Positions 8,580 through 17,038 of a stretch of 64,000 nucleotides of DNA are shown here, piece after piece. Source of the DNA: Bacteroidota bacterium (lineage in GTDB: Bacteria; Bacteroidota; Bacteroidia; 2-12-FULL-35-15); NCBI GenBank assembly GCA_947479085.1, contig CANJYB010000008.1, forward strand, positions 92,757-156,756. The letters are read 5' to 3'. The notes beneath the pieces are model-generated. The model was given only the letters and a program-made list of their open reading frames with translations, was not told the DNA's origin and made no database searches. Every line of letters begins with the position of its first letter. Position 1 is the stretch's first letter. The translations under genes were made by a program, and so were the position numbers.

Positions 8580-9087
8580 AAACCACCGAAAAATAGTTGA
8601 TGAATTGATGAATGGTAAATTTATTTTACCCATCGAACAGCATTACGAAGTATTAAAAGAAAACGAAGAATTTTATGCTGATTTTTTCAAAGTATCTTTT
8701 AATTACGATTTGAAATTTACACAGCATTATGCTTACCTGGTTTCGGACGAATCTGCAGAAATGCTTTCGAGAGATATGTGTATTTTCTTTGCATTGCTAA
8801 GTTATGAACTGGACAGGGATGGCAAGAACTTCCTGGAGCGCATTCAGTACACCGAGTTTGAATTGGATGAAATAGAAAATTATTTCGCTAACTCTTCTTA
8901 CATTGATTTAATTTTGAGTAACAAACAACTGAAAGATACAGATGCGCGTAAGAATTTTATTAATACCTTAAACCGTAGAAATATTGTAGAGAAGATTGGT
9001 GATAACAGAATCCTCTTTACTTCTGCTCATAAATTCTTTATGGACTTTGCTGCTGACATTGTTAAGTTTGAAAATGTAAATGAATAA
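8566..9087 (+). CDS. MukE/MksE/JetB-like condensin subunit
   Basis: A 173-residue cytosolic protein that starts inside the end of the preceding gene (14-bp overlap, ATG in CATGGAATATCC), so the two are translationally coupled. It has the winged-helix layout of MukE-type proteins: LMNGKFILPIEQHYEVLKENEEFYADFF, then a hydrophobic helix with MCIFFALLSYEL, then a C-terminal RRNIVEKIGDNRILFTSAHKFFMDF segment. MukE-type proteins bridge kleisin and SMC heads and bind DNA. The next gene is an unrelated transporter, so the operon ends here. No JetD/MksG-type nuclease follows or precedes. Confidence 0.7.
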   Translation: MEYPKNHRKIVDELMNGKFILPIEQHYEVLKENEEFYADFFKVSFNYDLKFTQHYAYLVSDESAEMLSRDMCIFFALLSYELDRDGKNFLERIQYTEFELDEIENYFANSSYIDLILSNKQLKDTDARKNFINTLNRRNIVEKIGDNRILFTSAHKFFMDFAADIVKFENVNE

Positions 9088-9151
9088 TATCGGTTAACTA
9101 TAAATGTTAGCTTCGAATAGTTTGAGTGCTTAGTTAATTAGTAAGGAAGGG

Positions 9152-10411
9152 ATGGCGAAAGTTGTCCCTTTTTTATTGAACATTTATTTCAGAAAAAAAC
9201 AAAATATCTTGCTTCTCTTTTCCTTATATAAACAGGCCTTCTCCAATCTTCAGCGAAACATCTGGATATTGTCCATTGCGAGTTTTATTAACCGCAGTGG
9301 CGCTGTTGTATTATTATTTACCTCACTTTATTTAACCAAAGAATTACATTTCACCATTCCTCAGGCAGGAATTGTTTTAAGCTTTTACGGCATAGGCAGT
9401 GTATTGGGAAGTTATGCAGGAGGCTGGCTGACGGATAGAATCAACTATTACAACATCATGATTTTTTCGTTAATCAGTTGCGGATTAATTTTGTTACTGA
9501 TGCTGCTTACCTCCTCCCCTGCCCTTATTTCTGCAATTATATTTGCTTATGCGTTCACAGCGGACATGTTCCGCCCCGCTAATTCGGTGGGTATTGCAGC
9601 ATACAGTACCCCTGAAAACAGAACGCGTTCTGTTTCCTTAATGCGCCTGGCCATCAATCTTGGTTTTTCTGTCGGTCCTGCATTAGGGGGATTTATTGCC
9701 ATTCGTCTGGGGTATCATTGGTTATTTGTATTGGATTCATTCACCAGTTTTGCAGCGGCTGCAATGATGTTGTATTACCTCCCAAAAAGTAAAATGGAAA
9801 AAGACCGACATAAAAATGAAGTACTGCAGGACTCCAGCACTTCTGCTTACCGTGACAAGGAATACCTGGTTTTTATTTTACTGGTAGCTGTTTATGGCAT
9901 TTGTTTCTTCCAGCTGTTTGCAAGTGTTCCGCAATATTTCAGTACTGTTTGTAATTACCGGGAAGATACCATAGGATTATTGTTAGCGCTGAACGGCCTG
10001 TTGGTGGTAATAATAGAAATGCCTCTTATTGCTTCATTGGAAAAAAGTAAAATCATTTTTCCATATATTATTGGTGGTTGCTTCTGCCTGATTGTTTCAT
10101 TTTTAATTCTGCAATTCGGAAACGGCCTGATGATAGCAGCCTTGCTGTATACCTTTGTGATTACTCTTTCAGAAATAATGGCCATGCCTTTTATGATGAG
10201 TTATGCACTTTCCCGACCGTTAAAAGAAAGACAGGGACAATACACGGCCCTGTATTCCATTTCGTTTGGTCTTGCCAATATAGCAGCCCCATTGCTTGGT
10301 CTTGGCATAGCAGGTAAATATGGTTTTAATACTATGTTTATTTCTGTTATTGCACTTACTTCGATTGCTACTTTAGGTTTTGTAATTCTGAATAAGAAAA
10401 AGGCGGGATAG
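9152..10411 (+). CDS. MFS-family transporter, drug-efflux type
   Basis: About 419 residues with twelve predicted membrane segments. Recognisable MFS features are INRSGAVVLLFTSLYLT in TM1, the loop 2-3 motif GGWLTDR, and NLGFSVGPALGGF in TM5. A central charged loop (KSKMEKDRHKNEV) joins the two halves. Substrate unknown; multidrug or metabolite export is the usual role of this subgroup. The start is uncertain. The ATG at 9152 lies in a GGGATGGCGAAAGTTGTCCC stem that could be the terminator of the preceding operon, and a TTG at 9176 or further downstream could be the true start, because family members usually begin about 25 residues later. Confidence 0.82.
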   Translation: MAKVVPFLLNIYFRKKQNILLLFSLYKQAFSNLQRNIWILSIASFINRSGAVVLLFTSLYLTKELHFTIPQAGIVLSFYGIGSVLGSYAGGWLTDRINYYNIMIFSLISCGLILLLMLLTSSPALISAIIFAYAFTADMFRPANSVGIAAYSTPENRTRSVSLMRLAINLGFSVGPALGGFIAIRLGYHWLFVLDSFTSFAAAAMMLYYLPKSKMEKDRHKNEVLQDSSTSAYRDKEYLVFILLVAVYGICFFQLFASVPQYFSTVCNYREDTIGLLLALNGLLVVIIEMPLIASLEKSKIIFPYIIGGCFCLIVSFLILQFGNGLMIAALLYTFVITLSEIMAMPFMMSYALSRPLKERQGQYTALYSISFGLANIAAPLLGLGIAGKYGFNTMFISVIALTSIATLGFVILNKKKAG

Positions 10412-10428
10412 TTTCTCACAAATAAAAA

Positions 10429-10458
10429 GGTACCATTCCGTATATACAGAATGGTACC
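10429..10458. terminator. bidirectional terminator between convergent genes
   Basis: Perfect inverted repeat GGTACCATTC / GAATGGTACC with a 10-base loop, flanked by A-rich and T-rich stretches. It lies between the MFS gene (+) and the T9SS gene (-). Confidence 0.8.
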
Positions 10459-10477
10459 GTTATTATTTTGTTACTCG

Positions 10478-11776
10478 TTATTGAACGACTATCTTTTTAT
10501 TTGTTACATTTTTATTCTCATCCATTATCTGTAAAAAATAAATTCCATTTTCCATTTCTCCTTTTTCAAGAACATATTCTTTTCCCGAAAAATTTATTGT
10601 TTTTATTTCTTTACCAAGAACATCAGTTATTTTTATTGCGTACTTCCCTTCCTTGTTAAACGTAAGAGTAGTTAGAGAAGTGAAAGGGTTAGGTGAAACT
10701 GAAATTGTTTCATTAATTATTTTATTTGTAATTCCTAAACTTGAACAGTTAGAATTAACGGTGCTTATTAAAGTATCATAAAGTATAGTACCTACATTGT
10801 TTGCAGGAATCATCACAAGCCTATAAATATCACCATAGTTGGGGTTATGAATCCATAAGGTATCGTTTGTGCCACCCTGGTTGGCATGAATAAAATCACC
10901 TGCAGCATCATACCATTGATAACCGGTAAAACCGGCAGGGGCAACAAGCATATAAGTAGAATCTGCCGGGCAGAAACTTTCGGTTGCTCTTAAAGGAGAT
11001 GGATTACTTACAAGACTTGAAAAACTATATGCTTCCAGGAAAACTCCTGAATCGAGGATTCCGTCAGAACCGTCCGCAATTACTATTTTGATATGATACG
11101 TTTGACCCGGAACTACTAACATCATTGCAAATAAAGGAGTGGTATATCCATCGTACTGAATCATTATGCCGGGAGGATTTTCATTATCAACATAATAAAC
11201 AGGATTAAAATTCAAATTAACATTATCAATACTCACCGGGGTGGTAGTTCCGGGAATTAATGCAATGTTTATCGAATTGTTGGAAAACGGTCCACTAATT
11301 CCAGGTCCGCTTGCAAAAAAACCAAATGCATCAGTAATACCTGCATTTGCCTATTCCATATACTCATCAGATGCAAATGAATATTGAAATATTACAGTAT
11401 CTCCTACCGGAACAAAATCAAATTCGAGAACCGATGCATCATTGCTCGTTGTTGGGTTCATAATTAAATCAATATCAGGGTCGCCAGGTAGGCTATTATC
11501 AACAGAAATGTTTCCTGAATTGTTGGGACCAATTGCATTTTGTATACTTCCGGTAGTTAATAGCACCCCGCCTCCAAAACCAATACTATTAGCCGTATCT
11601 GTAAAAGCACCAGTAGCCTGAGCTGCCCCGGTATAGGTAACATTACTAACTGTAACCGCGCTGCCAAGGAACAAACCCTGCACCCACTGGGTTGGTGTTT
11701 GTGTATTATCAACTGTTATTTGAGCCTTAACCGAAGTTATGGCTATAACCGCAATAAGAAGTAGTATTTTTTTCAT
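10478..11776 (-). pseudogene. choice-of-anchor-L-type T9SS surface protein, interrupted by an in-frame TAG
   Basis: The frame opens with a signal peptide (MKKILLLIAVIAITSVKAQ) at 11776. It continues through a domain of the choice-of-anchor L kind (FGGGVLLTTGSIQNAIGPN, LEFDFVPVGDTVIFQYSFASDEYME), then meets TAG at 11351-11353. Beyond the stop the same frame goes on without any shift: ANAGITDAFGFFASGPGISG, IALIPGTTTPVSIDN and further. It ends in a T9SS type A sorting domain (VSPNPFTSLTTLTF ... NGIYFLQIMDENKN). The expected residue at the stop in this family is Tyr, so one base change (TAC or TAT to TAG) explains it. Without the sorting domain the truncated product would not be anchored. Readthrough or a sequencing error remain possible. 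Confidence 0.82.
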
Positions 11777-11831
11777 TATGTAACTTGTTTTAATTTCCTG
11801 TAAAAAATAAACTATTCTTTTCCAAAAAACA

Positions 11832-11865
11832 AACAATCCCGTTCTTTTAAAGAACAGGATTGTTT
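11832..11865 (-). terminator. terminator hairpin, copy A
   Basis: AACAATCCCGTTC and GAACAGGATTGTT arms around TTTTAAA, with T- and A-rich flanks. It follows the frameshifted gene 11888-13518. The same hairpin recurs at 13570-13602. Confidence 0.8.
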
Positions 11866-11887
11866 TCTTATAAATTAGTCAGACCTT

Positions 11888-13518
11888 TTATTGAACTACT
11901 ATTTTTTTATTCCTTACATTTTTATTCTCATCCATTATCTGTAAAAAATAAATTCCTTTTTCCATTTCTCCTCTTTCAAGAATATACTCTTTTCCAGAAA
12001 AAGTTATTGTTTTTATTTCCTTGCCTAATACATCGGTTATTTTAATAGTGTATTTCCCTTCTTTGTAAAAAGTAAGGGTAGTTTGAGAAGTGAAAGGGTT
12101 AGGTGAAACGTTGGTTAAGGAGGAAGAAACACCCAACTCATCAATACCGGTTGAATAACTAAGTTTTGCAAGATATATTAAATATGGAGCGTTAAAAACA
12201 GAATTTAGAAATGTAGAATCAAAATACATAGAATAATCAAAATTTCCAGTAACATAAACCCCAGACGAACTAACACACAATGAGGTTCCATCATCTGATG
12301 CATCACCATGAGCACTTTTGGCCCAAATATTATTTCCATTTGCATCATATTTTGCTACAAAAGTGTCAGGATACATTGGATTTGAATTTAACAATGTAGT
12401 TGAACCAAATACAATTGTTGAATCTCCAAAATAACCTGTTAAATAAACAGAAGATGAATATGTATAAATATAATTTGATCGTAAATAACTATAGCCACCT
12501 TCTTTCTTTGCCCAAATTACATTTCCATTAGTTGTGTATTTCACAATGTATATATTTGAAGCTCCTGAATTATTTAAAGTGGTAGAGCCAAATGTTACAC
12601 TTGCACTTGAAAAACTTCCGGTTACATATATGCCTGTTGGATCAGAAGCAACAGATGTTGCATACTCTGCAGAGTTTCCACCACCTTTTTTTGCCCAAAT
12701 CACATTACCACTTGAATTGTATTTAACGACAAATAAATCCGAACTGCCTGCATTTGTTAATGCTACTGCTCCAAAACTAATTGAAGAACTCAAAAAACTC
12801 CCAACTACATATACACCTGTTGCATCCAACGAAATTGCAGTCCCATAATCATTTAAACTCCCACCACTACTTTTAGCCCAAAGAACTGTACCATTTAAAT
12901 CATATTTAGCAATGTAAAAGTCAGACAGTACAGAACTATTTGTCAAAATCGTGGAGCCAAAAACAATTGTATTACTAGTAAATTTACCAGTTATATAAAC
13001 TCCGGAGGCATCAGCAATAATATAATTACCAAAATCATCCGATATTCCACCCTCACTTTTTACCCATAAAACTGTTCCAGAAGAATCGAGTTTTACAATA
13101 AAACATCGGACATACCTGAATTTGTTAATGTGGTGCTTCCTATTATTAAAGAAGAACTGGAAAAGTAACCCACCACGTAAATATCACCTGATGGATCTAC
13201 AGTAACCGAATTTAAAAATTCATCAGAATTACTGCCAAAACTCTTCGCCCATATCATATTTCCATTTTGATCATATTTAACTAGAAAAGCATCTTTTCCT
13301 CCTGCATTATTTAAAGTTGTTGCCCCAAGATGCATTCCTCCATTTGAAAAATATCCTGTGACATAAATATTACCCGCTCCATCTTTTGCAAGAAAATTGA
13401 CATGATGAACCGTAGTGCTTGGTGCAGAAATTAGTTCGGCCCATTCCCAACCTGGCGTTTGCGAAAAACAACTAAATGTTAAAATAAATGCCATAACTGT
13501 AAATAGTATTCTTTTCAT
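11888..13518 (-). pseudogene. beta-propeller (SBBP-type) T9SS surface protein, broken by a one-base frameshift
   Basis: The 5' part (13518-13093) encodes a signal peptide (MKRILFTVMAFILTFSCFSQ) and repeats of the form GNIYVTGYFSNG, DAFLVKYDQNGNMIWAKSFG. It ends in a premature stop after GMSDVLL. Adding one T to the T4 run at about 13100-13103 restores DVFIVKLDSSGTVLWVKSEGG, and the frame then joins the remainder down to 11888. The repaired protein would have about 543 residues: eight or so propeller repeats of about 50 residues and a T9SS sorting domain almost identical to that of the neighbouring gene. The reading restored so exactly argues for a recent lesion or a sequencing error. Confidence 0.82.
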
Positions 13519-13569
13519 AACCTATTGTTTTAAATTCTTCGTAAATATACCCTATTCTTCCCAAAAACA

Positions 13570-13602
13570 AACAATCCCGTTCTTTTAAAGAACAGGATTG
13601 TT
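13570..13602. terminator. terminator hairpin, copy B
   Basis: Same AACAATCCCGTTC / GAACAGGATTGTT hairpin as at 11832. It lies upstream of the frameshifted gene, where no minus-strand gene ends, so it looks like a relic of the duplication that produced the two T9SS genes. Confidence 0.7.
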
Positions 13603-13769
13603 TTATCCTTGCCTATCATTCAAATTATTTTTTTTATTGAATTCAGACTTGATCTTTAATACATTTTTCATCCCTTGGAAGAAAAATACGAATGGGTTGA
13701 GGGGATTGTTTTATATTTGTGGTAGGAAGCTGGGGGGAGAAAAAGTGGTTATTAATTTTAATAAACTTA

Positions 13770-14261
13770 ATGAAATATTTATTCTTCCTTTTTCTAATTT
13801 ACACCTTTCCTTTTCAAAAAATAACTGCACAGGATAGTATACCAAGAATATCATTCAAATTTTCAGAACGTTTTGGTAAATACAAATGCAACGACAAATG
13901 GGTTTCAGAAGATAACATGCAATCTGTTTTTAAAGAAACAAAAGATGAAAACCTTATTCGACTGGTAAGGAATTCAAACATCTCCTCATGGAATAAACAT
14001 ATCGGGTATGCTGCCATTCCTGCCGGGGTTGGTTGTGTTGTATCATTACTTGTATTTAAAGCCAACCTTGATAGTTATAATAACTCGCCCAACCAAACTA
14101 TTACCCATCAACTTTCCGCAAAAGAATACAACCAATGGTTAACTGTTATCGGAATCTTTGCAAGTGCCACCATTTCATTTCCTGTAATATCGAAAATTGC
14201 AGATATAAGCCGCAGGAAATATAACAGACAGGCCATTAAACTATACAATGAAAAGTATTAA
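13770..14261 (+). CDS. secreted/membrane protein of unknown function with paralogue at 14990
   Basis: Start at MKYLFFLFLIYTFPFQKITAQDS, a signal peptide; the product is 163 residues. After a charged N-terminal part (RISFKFSERFGKYKCNDKW) there are two hydrophobic segments, AAIPAGVGCVVSLLVF and LTVIGIFASATISFPVI. The protein ends SRRKYNRQAIKLYNEKY. The protein at 14990-15691 has the same ending (SSRLKTNEAVRLYNEKY) and the same two-segment layout, so the two C-terminal halves are paralogous. The N-terminal halves differ. No known domain recognised. Confidence 0.7.
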   Translation: MKYLFFLFLIYTFPFQKITAQDSIPRISFKFSERFGKYKCNDKWVSEDNMQSVFKETKDENLIRLVRNSNISSWNKHIGYAAIPAGVGCVVSLLVFKANLDSYNNSPNQTITHQLSAKEYNQWLTVIGIFASATISFPVISKIADISRRKYNRQAIKLYNEKY

Positions 14262-14295
14262 CTTTACAATGGTTAAAATTTAAAATAAAGCTACT

Positions 14296-14910
14296 ATGAA
14301 AAAGGTACTCCTGCTACTTTTGTTTTCCTTCATTTTGCTTTCCGCATGCAAACGGAAAAAAGATGCGACACCTATAGAGCAAAGTCCGGAGAAAATAAGT
14401 TCTGGGTTATATCCATTGTTGTTTAATACCAATTCTTACTGGGTATACAGAGATACTGTTTCTAATGCTCTTGATAGTGTGGCATTAACTGATGTAAACA
14501 GAAGTACATATAATGTACCGCCTTTAAATCCGGGAACAGGCTCGCAAGGAACAGAAGAAATTTTTGTAAATACTTTATATAGTTCTCATACCAATAATAC
14601 TTTTCACGAAACCTATATCGGTGATGTAATTAGTATCGGAGATTATTCTTCGGGATACATATATCTTGGAGGAACAACCGTTGGGACAAATTCAGGGTTA
14701 ACAACACTAACAGCAATGATAGATTCATTAACCATAAATAACCATACCTATCATCATGTTAAAAAAATATCTTTAGGCTATTCGCCAAATTTCAAATATT
14801 ATTATTGGGCAGATTATATTGGGTTAATCAGGAAAGAAATAGAAACAAACAGTATCATTACTGAAAGATGGGATTTACAAAGAAATTTGAGTTTAATATA
14901 TCCGTATTGA
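14296..14910 (+). CDS. lipoprotein of unknown function
   Basis: 204 residues with a lipoprotein signal peptide (MKKVLLLLLFSFILLSAC, acceptor Cys at residue 18), then KRKKDATPIEQSPE. The mature part is a beta-rich domain beginning LYPLLFNTNSYWVYRDTVSNA. It resembles the many Bacteroidota lipoproteins of the 'NYWIYRDT' type, which are thought to sit in the outer membrane. It is 34 bp after the preceding gene and probably co-transcribed. Function unknown. Confidence 0.75.
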   Translation: MKKVLLLLLFSFILLSACKRKKDATPIEQSPEKISSGLYPLLFNTNSYWVYRDTVSNALDSVALTDVNRSTYNVPPLNPGTGSQGTEEIFVNTLYSSHTNNTFHETYIGDVISIGDYSSGYIYLGGTTVGTNSGLTTLTAMIDSLTINNHTYHHVKKISLGYSPNFKYYYWADYIGLIRKEIETNSIITERWDLQRNLSLIYPY

Positions 14911-14989
14911 TACTATTGAAATCAATCAAACAAATAAAAAAATCAATACTCTTTATTTTGGTTTGCTTTAACTAAAAACAACTTACTTT

Positions 14990-15691
14990 ATGAAAAAAAT
15001 TCTATTCCTCTCCTTCCTTATTTTTATTACCAAAATTTCCTTATCGCAGGATACCATTTTTAAAAACAATGGAGACAAGATAAGAGCAAAAGTAATGGAA
15101 ATAAATACTGAAGAAATAAAATACAAACGATTTGATTTTCCGGATGGTCCGCTGTATATTGAAAACAAAGCGGCAGTAACAATGATAAAGTACGCGAACG
15201 GAAACAAAGATTATTTTGTAAAAACCGAACAGCCTGAAAGAACAACAAGATTTGCTGGTACCGTTAATTATGCTCCACCTGAAAACAGTAAGATAGAAAT
15301 TCTGGGAGGAAGATATATGTACAAGGCAAATGCATTGAATTTTTACGAAGTTCAGGATGTGTTAATGAAAACAAAAGATAAAAAAATAATGGGCCTGAGT
15401 ACACTTGCTAAAAAACAGAACAATGCGAGATTCCTGCCTTTTGGTTCCATTCCCAGCGGAATAATAGGTCTTTTGCTTTTTAATGTTGCTGAACAAAAAC
15501 GAAGTGTTTATTCGGGTTACAGTTACAGTACTGCGTATGTTCTTTCATCAGCAGAACGTACAAAATATTTAACCATTGCCGCTCTTTGCGGGGTGGTGGC
15601 CATTGCTTGCCCTATTACCGCTGGGGTGTTAAAGCATTCGTCAAGGTTGAAAACAAATGAAGCAGTAAGACTTTATAACGAAAAGTATTAA
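14990..15691 (+). CDS. exported protein with a DTIFKNNGDKI-type domain
   Basis: 233 residues, signal peptide MKKILFLSFLIFITKISLSQ. The N-terminal half (DTIFKNNGDKIRAKVMEINTE..IKYKRFD..DGPLY, MIKYANGNK) is a beta domain very common in Bacteroidota secreted proteins of unknown role. The C-terminal half contains two hydrophobic segments (FGSIPSGIIGLLLFNV and LTIAALCGVVAIACPITAGVL) and ends in RLYNEKY, as in the protein at 13770. The combination suggests an inner-membrane or periplasmic protein; function unknown. Confidence 0.75.
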   Translation: MKKILFLSFLIFITKISLSQDTIFKNNGDKIRAKVMEINTEEIKYKRFDFPDGPLYIENKAAVTMIKYANGNKDYFVKTEQPERTTRFAGTVNYAPPENSKIEILGGRYMYKANALNFYEVQDVLMKTKDKKIMGLSTLAKKQNNARFLPFGSIPSGIIGLLLFNVAEQKRSVYSGYSYSTAYVLSSAERTKYLTIAALCGVVAIACPITAGVLKHSSRLKTNEAVRLYNEKY

Positions 15692-15740
15692 ACTTTTTAA
15701 TTTTCATAATTACAAAACGTTTATAAACAAAACCTGATTT

Positions 15741-16100
15741 ATGTTTAAATACGAACACAGAACCAAACCCTTACTTTCAAAAAAACAATACTACAGGAGA
15801 TTAATATACAATTTTTTTCTTGCGCTGATTATTATTGCTTTTTCCCTGGCCATGGGCATTGTAGGGTATATGCATTGGGGGGAGCAATCCTTTGTAGATG
15901 CCTTACTGAATGCAAGTATGATACTGGGGGGCATGGGTCCGGTGGATACTTTACATACCGCTGCCGCCAAGTATTTCGCTTCCTTTTATGCATTGTATAG
16001 CGGAATTACGTTAATCAGTACGGTGGCTATTTTGTTTGCCCCATTGATACATCGTGTTATGCACAGGTTTCACCTGGAAACAGATAATGATGATGAATAA
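15741..16100 (+). CDS. two-TM membrane protein with a K+-channel-like layout
   Basis: 119 residues. TM1 is about 25-50 (FFLALIIIAFSLAMGIVGY). A re-entrant-looking segment follows (SFVDALLNASMILGGMGPVD), and TM2 is about 83-108 (FASFYALYSGITLISTVAILFAPL). A short basic/acidic tail (HRVMHRFHLETDNDDE) ends the protein. The order TM-pore-TM and the phrase FYALYSGI resemble two-TM potassium channels. The selectivity signature TVGYG is replaced by GGMGP, so K+ selectivity cannot be assumed. It sits in a run of small envelope genes. Family otherwise unrecognised. Confidence 0.7.
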   Translation: MFKYEHRTKPLLSKKQYYRRLIYNFFLALIIIAFSLAMGIVGYMHWGEQSFVDALLNASMILGGMGPVDTLHTAAAKYFASFYALYSGITLISTVAILFAPLIHRVMHRFHLETDNDDE

Positions 16101-16122
16101 TTTGAATTTAAGGAAATAAATT

Positions 16123-16290
16123 ATGTTCAGACTTCTATTCCCCTTGGTTTTTATTGCCCTTTTTCTTCTATGGGCACTTTACAGGTTATTAATAAAAAAG
16201 GACCTTAAAACACAAGTCAATAATCTTTACCTTGGTTTTTTCTTTATAGGTATCTGGATAATAATTTACTGGCTATTTATAAGAAATTAA
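16123..16290 (+). CDS. small two-TM membrane protein (55 residues)
   Basis: A short frame between the channel-like gene and the transglutaminase-like gene, starting 22 bp after the former. It encodes MFRLLFPLVFIALFLLWALY, a short basic hinge (RLLIKKDLKTQ), and a second hydrophobic helix (LYLGFFFIGIWIIIYWLF), ending RN. The clean two-helix design, an AT-rich A-run before the ATG, and even spacing inside a co-directional run support a real gene. No family known to me. Confidence 0.6.
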   Translation: MFRLLFPLVFIALFLLWALYRLLIKKDLKTQVNNLYLGFFFIGIWIIIYWLFIRN

Positions 16291-16329
16291 ATTCATTTTT
16301 TAAACTTAAAATTCAAAAAAGAAATTTTA

Positions 16330-16911
16330 ATGCCATCACCCTATAACTTCAAAATTCAATCTTCATTACCTGTTTCCTCATATTTTCTTGGAATTAATAA
16401 AGAATCATTCCTGGAAGCAGCAGAGTATATTAAACTTCTGCCTTATGGCAGAAATGCTGACAAATCCAACCTCCTTTCATTATTTACAGATAACCGCGGA
16501 ACCTGCGGCACCAAACATGCTCTGCTTAAGACATTAGCAACTGAAAATAATTATGATGAACTAAAACTAATAGTTGGACTTTATAAAATGAATAGTCTAA
16601 ATACTCCTGAGGTATCAGAAACATTAGCACTTTACAAGTTAGATTATATTCCGGAAGCTCATTGCTATTTAAAATACAATGATACCATTCTTGATTTTAC
16701 AAAAGAATACCCTTTAGATTTTGTAAAAGATTTGTTAGAAGAAATAAAAATAACACCATTACAAATTACCGACTTCAAAGTAAATTACCATAAAAATTAT
16801 CTCACTACATGGTTAAATAGTCCTAATAAAACCAACCTGTCTTTAAACGATATCTGGCAAATAAGAGAACAATGCATACAAGACATTGCCAGCAAACAAA
16901 GACTAAAATAA
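16330..16911 (+). CDS. transglutaminase-like (papain-fold) protein
   Basis: 193 residues without signal peptide or TM. The transglutaminase-core triad can be read as Cys59 in RGTCGTKHALLKTLA, His111 in EAHCYLKYN and Asp122 in TILDFT. These have the right order and spacing for the bacterial transglutaminase-like superfamily (peptidase or amidase-type chemistry). The residues around the Cys (G.C..K.ALL) and the hydrophobic strand LIVGLYKM after it also fit. Substrate unknown. The gene is 39 bp after the small membrane protein and may be co-transcribed with it. Confidence 0.65.
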   Translation: MPSPYNFKIQSSLPVSSYFLGINKESFLEAAEYIKLLPYGRNADKSNLLSLFTDNRGTCGTKHALLKTLATENNYDELKLIVGLYKMNSLNTPEVSETLALYKLDYIPEAHCYLKYNDTILDFTKEYPLDFVKDLLEEIKITPLQITDFKVNYHKNYLTTWLNSPNKTNLSLNDIWQIREQCIQDIASKQRLK

Positions 16912-17019
16912 TTAAAAAAATGACTTCATAAAAAATCACTTAAACTTTAAATTATTTTTAAAACCACAAAAAACAATATAGTTCCCTATTAAAGAGAAGT
17001 TATTTCAATAGTTTCTGAC

Positions 17020-17027
17020 TACTTTTG
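17020..17027 (+). promoter_or_regulatory. putative -7 box of the NRAMP-type transporter gene
   Basis: TACTTTTG matches TAnnTTTG exactly and ends 11 bases before the ATG at 17039, giving a very short leader. Confidence 0.45.
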
Positions 17028-17038
17028 CTAACAATAAT

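Noticed and set aside
9087..9160. JetD-like nuclease downstream of the condensin operon
   Set aside because: The next gene is a twelve-TM transporter and no frame with a Toprim motif exists nearby.
16330..16911. Anti-CRISPR or toxin function for the transglutaminase-like protein
   Set aside because: Only the catalytic triad pattern is supported; nothing in sequence or neighbours points to such a role.
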